A DNA stretch of 64,000 nt from Methanolobus chelungpuianus (GTDB taxonomy: Archaea; Halobacteriota; Methanosarcinia; Methanosarcinales; Methanosarcinaceae): contig NZ_JTEO01000004.1 in assembly GCF_024500045.1 (NCBI RefSeq), positions 186,001 to 250,000 of the forward strand, given 5' to 3'. Each line of letters opens with the position of its first letter. Within the stretch, counting starts at the first letter, position 1. Below are positions 1 to 10,064 of this stretch, piece by piece. The notes beneath the pieces were generated by a model that had not been told where the DNA came from, did no database searches, and saw only the letters and a list, made by a program, of their open reading frames with translations. The position numbers were made by a program, and so were the translations under genes.

Positions 1-1
1 C

Positions 2-499
<498 letters not shown>

Positions 500-526
500 A
501 CAAATAAAACACGTCGGAGGCAATTA

Positions 527-1555
527 ATGGCCCATCCCAAGATATTAGAGGTCATTGAACACGACGTCTGCACAGCTTGCGGGGCATGTGTTTCAACATG
601 CCCTGCCGGCGCTATTGTCATGAACAAGCGTGCAGAGATCCGTGACCCTGATAATTTAGAGTTGTACGTCAAAGGAGCAGCACCCAATGTATGTGAGGGA
701 TGTCTTACATGCGCAAGGCTCTGCCCTGTAATTGACGGATATGTGGAAGACGAATTTGCAAATGTGAAAGAGTTCTTTGCAGCAAAGAGTGCTATCAAAG
801 GCCAGGACGGTGGTGTCACTTCAATACTGGCAAAGACTTTGCTCGAGACCGGCACTGTGGATTGTATTGTAGGTATCGCCAGGGATGATCAATGGGGTAC
901 TGAACTTATACTTATGACCAAGCCTGAGGATGTTGACCAGACCACAGGTACCAAGTATACTTATGATTCAGTTCTTTCAGCTCTCAGGGAGCCCTTTGAG
1001 AAGTATGACAAGATCGGTGTGATCGGCGTCCCCTGCCAGGCACATGGAGCGCGTCTTATCTTTGAGAACGCAAGCGACAAGATCGTTGTTATTATAGGCC
1101 TGCTGTGCATGGAAAGCTTCCACCATGATGTGATGACCGAGAAGATAATCCCTGAAGTAATGGGGCTTAAGCTCGAAGATGTGGTCAAGATGAACTTCAA
1201 TAAGGGGAAGTTCTGGAACTACACGAAGGACGGTCAGGAGCACAGTGTGAAGATCGCGGATGTTGCCCATTATGCAAGGAACCCCTGTCACCACTGCTGT
1301 GACTATACCTCAGTGTTTGCCGATATCTCGCTGGGTTCTGTTGGAGCTCCTGAAGGATGGAACAGTGTGTTCATACGCACGGAGGAAGGAAGGAAGATCT
1401 TCGACCTCGTGAAGGATAAAGTTGAGATCATGGAAGACCCGAAGCCGGGACTGGACATGGTCAAGAAACTTGCCCAGATGAAGCACGACAACAACAAGAA
1501 ACACTACCTTGAAGTATGTGAAGAGTTCACATTCGATGAGTGTGGCTTTCACTGA
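527..1555 (+). CDS. fpoF: F420H2 dehydrogenase subunit FpoF (FrhB/FdhB-like, F420-oxidising)
   Basis: 342 residues, typical for FpoF. The N-terminus carries two [4Fe-4S] ferredoxin motifs, C15-x2-C18-x2-C21-x3-C25-P and C56-x2-C59-x2-C62-x3-C66-P. The rest is the FrhB/FdhB-type flavin and F420-binding module (G-V-P-C-Q near residue 170, C-H-H-C-C near 255). The protein oxidises F420H2 and passes electrons to the membrane Fpo complex, or acts as a soluble F420H2:ferredoxin oxidoreductase. The ATG has a clear GGAGG site 7 nt upstream. The position directly after mer supports fpoF over frhB or fdhB, because the enzyme that makes F420H2 and the subunit that consumes it are paired. No other fpo gene is in the window. 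Confidence 0.9.
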   Translation: MAHPKILEVIEHDVCTACGACVSTCPAGAIVMNKRAEIRDPDNLELYVKGAAPNVCEGCLTCARLCPVIDGYVEDEFANVKEFFAAKSAIKGQDGGVTSILAKTLLETGTVDCIVGIARDDQWGTELILMTKPEDVDQTTGTKYTYDSVLSALREPFEKYDKIGVIGVPCQAHGARLIFENASDKIVVIIGLLCMESFHHDVMTEKIIPEVMGLKLEDVVKMNFNKGKFWNYTKDGQEHSVKIADVAHYARNPCHHCCDYTSVFADISLGSVGAPEGWNSVFIRTEEGRKIFDLVKDKVEIMEDPKPGLDMVKKLAQMKHDNNKKHYLEVCEEFTFDECGFH

Positions 1556-1565
1556 TGGTTGTTAA

Positions 1566-2084
<519 letters not shown>

Positions 2085-2142
2085 GTTTCATCCGGGAAGC
2101 CCATTGACACCCATGACGGGTCCAACGGGATAAGGCAAGTGG

Positions 2143-2673
2143 TCAGTGTTCCTTAAAGCCCTTTGCTTTCTTAATTGTCTCACCGAAGACAGGGCTACAG
2201 CACCTACCAGCAGGGTTCTTTATTTTACACTGGCTGGCAGCCTCCGGATCATAATATTTCCTGATGGCATTCATATCCGTAATCTTCTGCTCCCTCACAG
2301 CACGTATGACCTCTTCCTGCGTTATCCTGCTGCAGTAACAAGCATACCTGGGGTCGGCATCCTCCTTGAACCACAAAGGTACAATAATATCCTTTTTCCT
2401 AAAGGTAGTGCCCGTCCTGTCATTATAGTAGGCTATGTCGCACTTTTCATCCATGCACAAATAATAATCTTCCTGGCCTGCCTTCTCTTCCATTTCCTTT
2501 CTGAGCAGGTGTCTCACTGTGGTATTCTCAACATGCCTTCCTTTTTTCCTGCAGAGGGGACACGGGGCACTCTCCCTCGAAGTATCCTGTCCTACCCCGC
2601 CGCAACAGTCTGGTGTTAGCGGGATATGTTTAAGCGGTATTCCCTTCCCGGGGCTGCAACAATCGTTTGTCAT
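2143..2673 (-). CDS. CopZ-like zinc/[2Fe-2S] protein without the metallochaperone domain
   Basis: 176 residues, very rich in cysteine. The first half has paired cysteines (C-C near 5-6 and 18-19, then C-P-L-C near 38-41), like the zinc-binding N-terminus of Archaeoglobus CopZ. The C-terminal part has a BFD-like [2Fe-2S] pattern: C-x-C-S-R-I-T followed by C-K-I-K and G-R-C-C. Unlike Archaeoglobus CopZ there is no heavy-metal-associated MxCxxC domain. It lies 38 nt downstream of the ArsR-ArsM gene on the same strand and is probably in that operon, which suggests a role with arsenic or soft-metal handling. That role is inferred from context only. Confidence 0.7.
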   Translation of the reverse strand: MTNDCCSPGKGIPLKHIPLTPDCCGGVGQDTSRESAPCPLCRKKGRHVENTTVRHLLRKEMEEKAGQEDYYLCMDEKCDIAYYNDRTGTTFRKKDIIVPLWFKEDADPRYACYCSRITQEEVIRAVREQKITDMNAIRKYYDPEAASQCKIKNPAGRCCSPVFGETIKKAKGFKEH

Positions 2674-2711
2674 GAATGCCTCTACTTGATACGGTTTTGG
2701 TGCGTGGCTGC

Positions 2712-3743
2712 TTATTTCTTTCGCAGCTCCAGCTTCAGGCTCTCAAGCGCATATCCAGAGTACTGCCTTTTACTTATGTCCTTATCCTCATCGATTATCC
2801 TGATAGTGAAGCCTGCTTCCCGTATGATCCTGAGATACTCGTCTTTCAGCAGGGCTCCGCCCACGCAGGCACATATGAGCTTCTCGTCAATCTTCTCTTC
2901 GGGTGTCAGATCCTTCAGGAGAACGATATCCGACAGGTACATCCTTCCGTTGTCTTTCAGCACCCGGTATGCTTCCCTGAAGACCCTTGACTTATCGGGA
3001 GCAAGGTTAATGACACAATTGCTCATGACCACGTCCACCGAGCCGGTTTCAACCGGCAGCTTCTCTATGTCCCCCTGCCTGAACTCCACATTCCCGAACC
3101 CGTATCTCTCAGCGTTCTCCCTGGCTTTTGCAAGCATCTCTGCTGTCATATCCACGCCGATGACCTTTCCGGTCTTTCCGACTTTCCTTGCAGCCAGGAA
3201 GCTGTCAAAACCGGCGCCTGAGCCCAGGTCGAGTACAAGCTCGCCCTCATGTATCTGCCCGAGCGCAGTGGGATTGCCGCACCCGAGGCCGAGGTTTGCA
3301 TCCGGGAACGAACTGATGTCATCGCTTGAATATCCGATGGAACCTGCTATCTCCTCCCCGCTGAGATCGCCGCAACAGCCGCATCCCTGAACCATGCCCA
3401 GGGCGATCTGGCCATAGTTCTTCCTGACAGCACCCTTCCTGGTGTCTGCATCCATCACGCTGCCAGGGCAGCATGAGTCCACCTTCTCCACTCCGCATTT
3501 CTCCAGTATTTCCTTCATCATATCATCCTTTATGCTGTAGATCACATATCTGCCATCCTTCTCATATCGCAGGATGCCTGCCTCCGTAAGTATCCTCAGG
3601 TGACGCGATATCGTGGTCTGGTCCTTTCCTGCGATAGCAGAGAAATCACAGGCACAGTGGTCCTGCTTCAGTAAGCATCCCACGATAGTCAGTCTTGTCC
3701 TGTCGCCCAGAGCCTTAAAGAAGCTGGCTTTATCTTCGATCAT
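2712..3743 (-). CDS. arsM: ArsR repressor fused to arsenite S-adenosylmethionine methyltransferase
   Basis: 343 residues with two modules. Residues 1-90 are an ArsR-type winged helix with a C30-A-C32-D metal-sensing motif and a recognition-helix region T-T-I-S-R-H-L-R. Residues from about 105 onward are an ArsM methyltransferase: SAM motif L-D-L-G-S-G-A-G near 170, a G-C-G-N-P motif, S-N-C-V-I-N-L, and a late C-A-C cysteine, consistent with the conserved ArsM thiols that bind As(III). ArsM makes mono-, di- and trimethylated arsenic. Carrying sensor and enzyme on one chain would couple arsenite binding to derepression. A perfect 14-bp palindrome lies 15-28 nt upstream of the start. Start ATG fits the ArsR family. 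Confidence 0.9.
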   Translation of the reverse strand: MIEDKASFFKALGDRTRLTIVGCLLKQDHCACDFSAIAGKDQTTISRHLRILTEAGILRYEKDGRYVIYSIKDDMMKEILEKCGVEKVDSCCPGSVMDADTRKGAVRKNYGQIALGMVQGCGCCGDLSGEEIAGSIGYSSDDISSFPDANLGLGCGNPTALGQIHEGELVLDLGSGAGFDSFLAARKVGKTGKVIGVDMTAEMLAKARENAERYGFGNVEFRQGDIEKLPVETGSVDVVMSNCVINLAPDKSRVFREAYRVLKDNGRMYLSDIVLLKDLTPEEKIDEKLICACVGGALLKDEYLRIIREAGFTIRIIDEDKDISKRQYSGYALESLKLELRKK

Positions 3744-3757
3744 TATCTATGTATATT

Positions 3758-3771
3758 TGTACATATGTACA
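3758..3771. promoter_or_regulatory. Palindromic operator of arsR-arsM
   Basis: TGTACATATGTACA is a perfect 14-bp palindrome 15-28 nt upstream of the arsR-arsM ATG. On the minus strand a TATA-like TTATAT directly abuts it, so a bound repressor would block TBP or the transcription start. This is the placement expected for ArsR-type autoregulation; binding itself is inferred. Confidence 0.65.
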
Positions 3772-3955
3772 TATAACTAACGATAAGGCCATGATCCTGC
3801 TGCAATAACTGCATTATATTATTATAAGCATAGATGCATATTGTCTTATCTTTTGTATATTCGCACGCAATAGCCATATTGCACTCCGTTTATGATATAT
3901 AGCCCATCTTAGTGATAATCTATTCATTGTTTTATGTCCCACTTTTACCGGGGGG

Positions 3956-4642
3956 TTGCGGATCCAGGAAAAAAAGCAAGAGATCCTTGAGAGAGCAAAA
4001 AAAGCGATCATGGAGTTTGATGACAGGGCGGCAACAGAAGTCGCTGAGGAAGCCCTGGATGCCGGGATCAGTCCTGCCGAGCTCATAGAGGACGGCTACA
4101 CTGCGGCAATGAATGAGATCGGTGAACTGTTTGCAAAGGGTAAGATATTCCTGCCCCATGTTATCGCAGCATCCGAAGCGATGCAGAGCGCTATTAAGAC
4201 ACTTACGCCTGAACTTGAGAAGACCAGTGCCCGGACCAGCTCCAAAGGCACCATCGTTATCGGTACCATTGAAGGCGATATCCACTCCATCGGAAAGGAT
4301 ATTGTGGCAACCATGCTCAGGATCTCAGGTTACCAGGTATTCGATCTTGGCAGGGATGTCCCTATAATATCCTATGTAGAGAAAGCGAGGGAGGTTAAGG
4401 CGGATATAGTAGCTTCCTCGGCACTGATGAGCATCACGATGATCAATCAGATACAGGTAGAAGAACAGCTCAAAGAGGCAGGCCTGCGTGCAAGCCTTAA
4501 GACCATGGTAGGCGGTGCACCTGTGACCCTGGAATGGGCAAGAAGGATCGGGGCCGATATCTATGCCGAGAATGCGGGAGATGCTGTGAACAAGATCAAC
4601 GCATTGTTCCGGGATAAGAACCTAGCGGATCCAGGCAAGTGA
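3956..4642 (+). CDS. Methylamine-type corrinoid protein (MttC/MtbC family)
   Basis: 228 residues with the two-part architecture of cognate corrinoid proteins: an N-terminal helical cap (about 1-90) and a C-terminal Rossmann B12-binding domain. The cobalt-ligand motif D108-x-H110-x-x-G113 is present, followed by L-G-R-D-V-P and V-G-G-A-P-V-T. Such proteins carry the methyl group between a substrate methyltransferase and the CoM methylase. No MttB, MtbB, MtmB, MtaB or activation gene is in the window, so its partner is unknown. The start is a TTG with a G-run immediately before it; no better start exists in this frame, and the next ATG would remove conserved N-terminal residues. A small inverted repeat (GCAATA/TATTGC, 3867-3882) lies in the leader. 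Confidence 0.85.
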   Translation: MRIQEKKQEILERAKKAIMEFDDRAATEVAEEALDAGISPAELIEDGYTAAMNEIGELFAKGKIFLPHVIAASEAMQSAIKTLTPELEKTSARTSSKGTIVIGTIEGDIHSIGKDIVATMLRISGYQVFDLGRDVPIISYVEKAREVKADIVASSALMSITMINQIQVEEQLKEAGLRASLKTMVGGAPVTLEWARRIGADIYAENAGDAVNKINALFRDKNLADPGK

Positions 4643-4689
4643 ATACAGCCGGTTTTTCAGGGCCGGACCGGAAACTGCGGATTCTCTTT

Positions 4690-6135
4690 TCAGGCTGGTG
4701 TCCGCCTCCACCTAACGCCTTCCTTCCCGTCCTCGATTACGATGCCCTTATCCTTTAGCTCGTCCCTGATGGCATCGGCCATTTTCCAGTCCCTGGATCT
4801 CCGGGCCTCCTCACGCTGCTGTATCAGGGAATCTATCTGCCCATCGGAAAGTCCTTCGGCTGCTCTCTCCTGCGTGCCACTGATATCTTTCCCGAAAACA
4901 CCCAGCACATCGTCCATCTCTGAGAAGAGATCAAGGACAGCTTGCAGGGATGCTTTGTCAGGACTGTTACCGGACATGCTGGCATTGACCTTGCGGGAGA
5001 AGACAAAGAGATTTGCCAGCGCTTCCCTCGTATTGAAGTCCTCGTCCATTGATCGAATGAAGGCTTCCCTGGCTTCATGGATCTCGCCGTACAGACCAGG
5101 GTCCACCCCTCCCTGCTCAGGCGCGCTGTCCATGGCATATCTCACATTGATTATTGTGTTGGCTATCCTTTCATAGGCCCTTCCTGCCTCTTCAAGGTGC
5201 AACCTGCTGTAATCGATAGTATTGCGGTAATGGGTATTGAGTATAAAGAACCTGATGACTTCCGGTGGAAACTCCTCAAGTACCTGCTTTATTGTGAAAA
5301 AATTACCAAGCGACTTGGACATCTTCTCCTTGTCGATGGTCAGGAAGCCATTATGCAGCCAGTACTTACTGAATGGCTGTTTGCCCGTGCAGCCTTCTGA
5401 CTGGTGTATCTCGGCCTCGTGGTGCGGGAATATAAGGTCCGCCCCGCCTCCATGGATATCAAGCTGCTGCGAGCCGTACTTCATGGACATGGCAGTGCAT
5501 TCAATGTGCCATCCCGGCCTTCCCCTCCCCCAGGGGCTGTCCCATCCCGGCTCGTTTGCGGAGGATGACTTCCAGAGCACGAAATCAAGGAGGTATTTCT
5601 TGTCCTCTTCCACATCGATGCGGGCACCCGAGCCCTCCATCAGGCCTTCCACTGTCTGGTGGCTCAGTATACCTATCTTGTCCATGGAGCTTGTGAGGTC
5701 GTAATAGACATTACCTTCTGGTGTCGCATAGGCAAAACCCTTGAGTAGCAGTAACTTGATGGCATCTATGATCTCGGTTATATGGCCGGTAACCGTAGGT
5801 TGCCTGTCAGGCGCTTTTACATTGAGGCTTCCCATATCCTCGATAAAGGACCTGGTGAACCTGGCGGACAGTTCGAAGGGATCCTGTCCCGTTTCCCGTG
5901 CCCTGTCCAGTATCTTGTCATCGACATCCGTCACATTGGATATGTAGTTCACATCGTAGCCACGATAGCAAAGGTATCGCCTGATCACATCAAAGGATAT
6001 GTAACTCCTGGCATGACCCAGGTGGCAGTGGTCGTACACGGTAGGGCCGCATACATACATATTCACTTTCTTTCCGTGGATGGGGATAAACTCTTCCATC
6101 TCCCTGGTCAGTGTGTTATAGACTCTCAATGCCAT
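4690..6135 (-). CDS. cysS: Cysteinyl-tRNA synthetase
   Basis: 481 residues from the chosen ATG. This class I synthetase shows the N-terminal C-G-P-T-V-Y-D-H-C-H-L-G-H-A-R signature with the HIGH-type motif, the zinc-site region G-W-H-I-E-C with H-H-E-A-E, and the K-M-S-K-S loop. It charges tRNA-Cys. A frame-open upstream ATG at 6189 would run to the edge of the tRNA-Cys gene, and the protein then would not begin with the family-typical L-R-V-Y-N-T-L-T-R, so 6135 is preferred. tRNA-Cys lies 54 nt upstream on the same strand, so tRNA and synthetase may share a transcript. Methanosarcinales often have both this enzyme and the SepRS/SepCysS route. Confidence 0.95.
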   Translation of the reverse strand: MALRVYNTLTREMEEFIPIHGKKVNMYVCGPTVYDHCHLGHARSYISFDVIRRYLCYRGYDVNYISNVTDVDDKILDRARETGQDPFELSARFTRSFIEDMGSLNVKAPDRQPTVTGHITEIIDAIKLLLLKGFAYATPEGNVYYDLTSSMDKIGILSHQTVEGLMEGSGARIDVEEDKKYLLDFVLWKSSSANEPGWDSPWGRGRPGWHIECTAMSMKYGSQQLDIHGGGADLIFPHHEAEIHQSEGCTGKQPFSKYWLHNGFLTIDKEKMSKSLGNFFTIKQVLEEFPPEVIRFFILNTHYRNTIDYSRLHLEEAGRAYERIANTIINVRYAMDSAPEQGGVDPGLYGEIHEAREAFIRSMDEDFNTREALANLFVFSRKVNASMSGNSPDKASLQAVLDLFSEMDDVLGVFGKDISGTQERAAEGLSDGQIDSLIQQREEARRSRDWKMADAIRDELKDKGIVIEDGKEGVRWRRTPA

Positions 6136-6189
6136 CAGTAAAGCCTCATTGGTATCAAAAGACCCTGCAAAACGTGAAGTGTGGTACAT

Positions 6190-6261
6190 GCCGAGGGGAA
6201 GATTCGAACTCCCGGAAAACCGCTCTGCAGGCGGTCACATTGGCCACTCTGTCACCTCGGC
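6190..6261 (-). tRNA. tRNA-Cys (anticodon GCA)
   Basis: A complete cloverleaf can be drawn on the minus strand. The acceptor stem GCCGAGG/CCTCGGC has 7 pairs. The anticodon stem ACCGC/GCGGT closes the loop CTGCAGA with anticodon GCA. The T arm contains TTCGAAT. G15 with C48 and a G13/A22 mismatch in the D stem are visible. CCA is not encoded: the base after the acceptor is A, then TGT. A discriminator A73 is unexpected because tRNA-Cys normally has U73. It sits just upstream of cysS. Confidence 0.93.
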
Positions 6262-6416
6262 GCTCCCATGATGTGACTCATGCTGTAATCTAATGTCTGC
6301 GGGTTGCTTTATTTAGTTTTTGCTTGCGGCAATATGGCTGCTGCGTGATTGGGGCTCCTCACCAAAAAATATATCCGATATCATTTCAATGCATTTTGAA
6401 ATATCTGGTGCCGATC

Positions 6417-6713
6417 ATGCATGTCGTATCCATCGAACAGGTGCTGCCATGTATAGCAGACCCATGGAAGCTCAGGATAATAGCTCAGCTGGACCAGCGT
6501 CCGGATCTTCCCCTGCTGGCTAAATACCTCCCCGGGCGCTACAGCGAAGGGCTCGGCGTCGTCATGGCAAAGAGCGGGTACAGGGAGATCACATTCTACA
6601 GCGATGGCAAGGTGGCTGTGCGCATGGTGGATACCAGGGAAGAGGCCGAGAAGTTCATTAACAGCATGCTGTCCATGGCTTTGACCAAAGCCCTGCTTCA
6701 GGAAGAGATGTAG
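6417..6713 (+). CDS. Conserved small protein of unknown function
   Basis: 98 residues from an ATG at 6417. The frame is open upstream to 6324, but those residues look non-coding (cysteine- and aromatic-rich with no pattern). The protein has a regular alpha/beta composition with a P-G-R-Y-S-E-G-L-G-V-V-M segment near the middle and a D-T-R-E-E-A-E-K-F-I helix near the C-terminus. There is no membrane segment and no cysteine motif apart from one Cys near residue 12. I do not recognise the family with certainty; it resembles small conserved methanogen proteins. It stands alone between tRNA-Cys/cysS and the kinase cassette. Confidence 0.7.
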   Translation: MHVVSIEQVLPCIADPWKLRIIAQLDQRPDLPLLAKYLPGRYSEGLGVVMAKSGYREITFYSDGKVAVRMVDTREEAEKFINSMLSMALTKALLQEEM

Positions 6714-6786
6714 TTCTCCTGCGGCTGTGTACTGATTGTTGAACAGCACTCCTCCTGTCAGCATAAGAAACAGTCCGGATCGTATG

Positions 6787-6812
6787 GTGTCAAATTTTAT
6801 ATGCATTGACAC
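6787..6812. promoter_or_regulatory. Inverted repeat enclosing a TATA box
   Basis: GTGTCAA (6787-6793) and TTGACAC (6806-6812) form a perfect 7-bp inverted repeat with a 12-nt spacer that contains the TATA-like TTTATATG. It is about 180 nt upstream of the sensor-kinase ATG; a second TATA-like CTATAAAG lies near 6820. It could be a repressor site occluding TBP. Function is inferred from geometry. Confidence 0.4.
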
Positions 6813-6991
6813 ATATTATCTATAAAGCCTATATTAATTTATTATGTCTGATGCCGTACTATTGCATTATTCCTGACTGACGCCTGATGCCGGGAGGGAG
6901 CAGGTACAGTCAGCTCTTGCACGATTCCTGCAGGATAAGGCCGGAAAAAGGAGTAAATGAAAAATGTACGCATTCCCCGTGGATCATCAGG

Positions 6992-9628
6992 ATGCAAAGG
7001 GTGGTTCCTGTGAACTATGAACCGTTAGCCGGCATAATCAGTAATGCAGCATTGCTTCTTGCTCTCTGGGTAGTGTATGAAGCGACCTTTTTAAGCGTGA
7101 ATGTCAGCACGGGCCTGAAAAAGGTCCTAGCGGGAATCGTCATCAGCCTTATATGTATTGCACTCATGCTGAATCCCTGGGAATTGTCCCCGGGTATATT
7201 CTTTGACACACGTTCGATCCTGCTGGGCATCACGGGGCTGTTCTTTGGTCTTGCCCCGACGCTCATAGCCATGTCAGTTGCAGCTATCTTCCGGCTATAT
7301 CAGGGAGGGGCTGGCGTCTGGATGGGCGTTTCCGTCATAACCACGTCTTCTCTGCTGGGATTGTTCTGGAACAGCCGCCGTGAGAAGCTGAAAAGGGCAT
7401 TCGGAAAACTTGATCTTTACATTTTTGGGTTCACTGTCCATGCCATAATGCTCCTGTGCACTTTCCTGTTGCCTCCTGAGCTTGTAATGAACACCCTCGG
7501 TAAGATCTTCCTTCCTGTTTTGCTTATCTATCCCCTGGTAACTGTCCTTCTGGGAAACATGCTGAACTATCAGATAGACAGGAAAAAGTCCCAGGAGTCA
7601 CTTGTTGAAAGCGAGGAACTTTTCAAGACGGTTTTTGAACAATCGGCGGTAGGAATGGCCCAGGTTGGCCCAGACTTCATTATCCGTAAAGTGAATGCCT
7701 GCTTTTGCAGGATAGTTGGTTCCTCAGCGGAAGAACTGGCAGGAAAGGATATGCGGAAAATGTTCCTGACAGCAGGACCTGATGCTGGGAATGAGGGTAT
7801 GGGCCAGCTGCTTGAAGGAAATCCCGGATCGTACGATATTGAAAAACAGTACGTGCGTAAAGACGGGCAGCAGGTATGGATACATCTTTACATGAGTGTT
7901 GTCAGAAAAGAAGATGGCTCCCTGAAGTACGCCATTGCGGTCATTACTGACATAACCGAGCGGAGGGCTGCCAAGGAATCGCTTGAGGAGAGTGAGGAGC
8001 GATTTAAACTTTTCATGGATAACTTCCCTGGATATGCATATATAAAAGACGAAACCGGAAGGCACTTGTTCTGTAACAGGAAGCTGGAGGAAAGGCTTGG
8101 GTCGAGGTGTGAGGACCTTGTGGATAAATCCAATGAAGGTGTATTCCCTGCAGATACGGCAAGGCATTTTTCCCTGAATGACCGGTTGGTATTACAAAAC
8201 AGGGATACTCTTGTTACTGAGGAACAACTGCAGGGAGATGACGGTACTGAGACATTCCTTACCTATAAGTTCGCCATCAACAGGAAGCAAAGATTGCCAT
8301 ATCTGGGTGGTATCTCTCTTGATATCACTGACAGAAAGCAGGCAGCTGAGACTTTAAAGACCTACAACCAGCGCCTGAGCATCCTGCACCGGATAGATAC
8401 TGGGATAATCAGTGCTCATTCCCCGGAAGAGATCGCAAGTACCGTACTGCAATGTCTGCGCCATATGATCGGTTGTTCCAATGTACACTTAATGCTGTTC
8501 GAAAAGGATGTTTCAGAAGCCTATGTATTTGCAAGCAACGGTGATGCGGGCACTACCTTCTCTGAAGAAGCCCGATTTATCGTCCAGGCACACAGGCAAT
8601 TGAGCGAGCTGCATTCGGGGTATGTACTGTCCTTTCATGAGATCTCGGAGTTTGAAAGCTTGTTCTCTCCCGCCTCGGGTAGCATCTCCCCGGGAACCTT
8701 CCTTATGGCTATCAGTGCCCCGCTTTTGCTTGAGGGGGAACTCATCGGCGCCCTTGGTCTTTTGTCTTCCGAGTCTGGTTTTTTCAAGGATGAGCACCTG
8801 GAGATAGTCCAGGAGGTCGCTAATCAGCTTGTGATTGCCATTCAGCAGGCCCGCCTCAATGAACAGATAAGACGCCATAGCTGTGACCTGGAGGAGAGAG
8901 TAAAACAACGGACAGCACAGCTCGAGGCAGCTAACAAGGAGCTTGAAGCCTTTGCATATTCCGTATCCCACGACCTGCGGTCACCTCTCCGTGCCATCGA
9001 CGGCTTTTCAAGGATAATAGTGGAAGACTACGCTGACCGCCTGGATGAAGAAGGTAACAGACTGCTCAATGTTGTGAGGGATAACGCGCAAAAAATGGAT
9101 AAACTTATCACTGACCTGCTCTCTCTTTCACGTGTCAGCAGGAATGAGATGAACCTGACAAACATAGATATGTCCGGCATGGCGGGGTCCGTCTACAGAG
9201 AGCTGGCATCGCCTGAGGTAAAAGACAGATTCAATATAGACATAGGTCCGATGCCTGAGGGTTACGCAGATCCTGTCCTGATGAAGCAGGTATGGAGCAA
9301 TCTGATATCCAATGCCATGAAATACACCCTTCCCCGGGATGAGCCTTTCATATCTATGGGAGGTTACAGGGAGGACGGAAAGAACGTTTACTACGTAAAA
9401 GATACGGGAGTCGGATTCGACCCTAAGTATGAGCATAAGCTTTTTGGTCTTTTCCAGCGTCTGCACACAGAGAAAGAGTTCGAAGGGACAGGCGTGGGAC
9501 TTGCCATTTTACAGCGCATAGTACACCGCCACGGTGGAAGCGTCTGGGCGAAGGGTGCAGTAAACGAGGGTGCCACATTCTATTTCTCATTACCTGTCAG
9601 GGAGGTATCAGACAATGATGGAAAGTGA
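6992..9628 (+). CDS. Membrane-bound sensor histidine kinase (5TM-PAS-PAS-GAF-HisKA-HATPase)
   Basis: 878 residues from the ATG at 6992; the frame is open to 6887, but the first membrane helix follows naturally from 6992. Residues about 10-205 contain several hydrophobic segments resembling the LytS-type 5TM receptor domain. Two PAS domains follow (about 210-325 and 335-460), each ending in the D-I-T-(E/D)-R motif, then a GAF domain (about 465-625) and a short coiled coil. HisKA has the phospho-acceptor His660 in [10 protein letters not shown]. The ATPase has [16 protein letters not shown] and G-T-G-V-G-L boxes. It overlaps the next gene by 14 nt, so the response regulator is very likely its partner. 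The signal is unknown. Confidence 0.92.
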   Translation: MQRVVPVNYEPLAGIISNAALLLALWVVYEATFLSVNVSTGLKKVLAGIVISLICIALMLNPWELSPGIFFDTRSILLGITGLFFGLAPTLIAMSVAAIFRLYQGGAGVWMGVSVITTSSLLGLFWNSRREKLKRAFGKLDLYIFGFTVHAIMLLCTFLLPPELVMNTLGKIFLPVLLIYPLVTVLLGNMLNYQIDRKKSQESLVESEELFKTVFEQSAVGMAQVGPDFIIRKVNACFCRIVGSSAEELAGKDMRKMFLTAGPDAGNEGMGQLLEGNPGSYDIEKQYVRKDGQQVWIHLYMSVVRKEDGSLKYAIAVITDITERRAAKESLEESEERFKLFMDNFPGYAYIKDETGRHLFCNRKLEERLGSRCEDLVDKSNEGVFPADTARHFSLNDRLVLQNRDTLVTEEQLQGDDGTETFLTYKFAINRKQRLPYLGGISLDITDRKQAAETLKTYNQRLSILHRIDTGIISAHSPEEIASTVLQCLRHMIGCSNVHLMLFEKDVSEAYVFASNGDAGTTFSEEARFIVQAHRQLSELHSGYVLSFHEISEFESLFSPASGSISPGTFLMAISAPLLLEGELIGALGLLSSESGFFKDEHLEIVQEVANQLVIAIQQARLNEQIRRHSCDLEERVKQRTAQLEAANKELEAFAYSVSHDLRSPLRAIDGFSRIIVEDYADRLDEEGNRLLNVVRDNAQKMDKLITDLLSLSRVSRNEMNLTNIDMSGMAGSVYRELASPEVKDRFNIDIGPMPEGYADPVLMKQVWSNLISNAMKYTLPRDEPFISMGGYREDGKNVYYVKDTGVGFDPKYEHKLFGLFQRLHTEKEFEGTGVGLAILQRIVHRHGGSVWAKGAVNEGATFYFSLPVREVSDNDGK

Positions 9629-10064
9629 AGTGGAGATATTACTGGTGGAGGACAATCCCAATGATTCGGAGCTTGCTCTGAGGGCACTGAAGAAGAACAA
9701 GATAGCAAACAATGTCGTGGTTGTATCTGATGGCGAAGAGGCTCTTGACTTTTTCTTTGCAAGAGGCAAGTTTTCCGGGAGGGATGCGGAGAAGGTTCCA
9801 AAAATGGTTCTCCTGGACCTGAAGTTGCCTAAAATGGACGGACTGGAGGTTTTGAAAGTGCTTAAAGACCATCCTTCCACAAGGACCATTCCCATAATCA
9901 TGCTTACGTCCTCCAAGGAAGAGAATGATATTGTGGAGAGCTATCGCCTGGGTGTTAACAGTTATATCGTCAAGCCGGTGGATTTTGACAAGTTCGTCGA
10001 GGCTGTCCGGGATATAGGCCTGTACTGGCTTCTTCTGAACCAGTTGCCCCCAGGTAAAAGGTGA
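9615..10064 (+). CDS. Single-domain response regulator (Rcp1-like)
   Basis: 149 residues made of one receiver domain. The acidic pocket E12-D13, phospho-acceptor D68 in [11 protein letters not shown], the T-S-S switch and the lysine in V-K-P-V-D-F are all present. There is no output domain. Its length and C-terminus fit the Rcp1 class of regulators that pair with PAS/GAF histidine kinases. The start ATG (9615) has GGGAGGTATC upstream and overlaps the kinase gene by 14 nt. The stop overlaps the GTG of the next kinase. It probably acts as a phosphate relay between the two kinases or on a protein target. Confidence 0.93.
   Translation: MMESEVEILLVEDNPNDSELALRALKKNKIANNVVVVSDGEEALDFFFARGKFSGRDAEKVPKMVLLDLKLPKMDGLEVLKVLKDHPSTRTIPIIMLTSSKEENDIVESYRLGVNSYIVKPVDFDKFVEAVRDIGLYWLLLNQLPPGKR

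Noticed and set aside
2626-3390. Plus-strand frame of 254 codons over arsR-arsM
   Set aside because: Antisense shadow of a clear ArsM gene, Ser-rich.
6136-6189. Upstream extension of cysS to the ATG at 6189
   Set aside because: It would run to the edge of the tRNA-Cys gene, and the extra 18 residues are not family-like.
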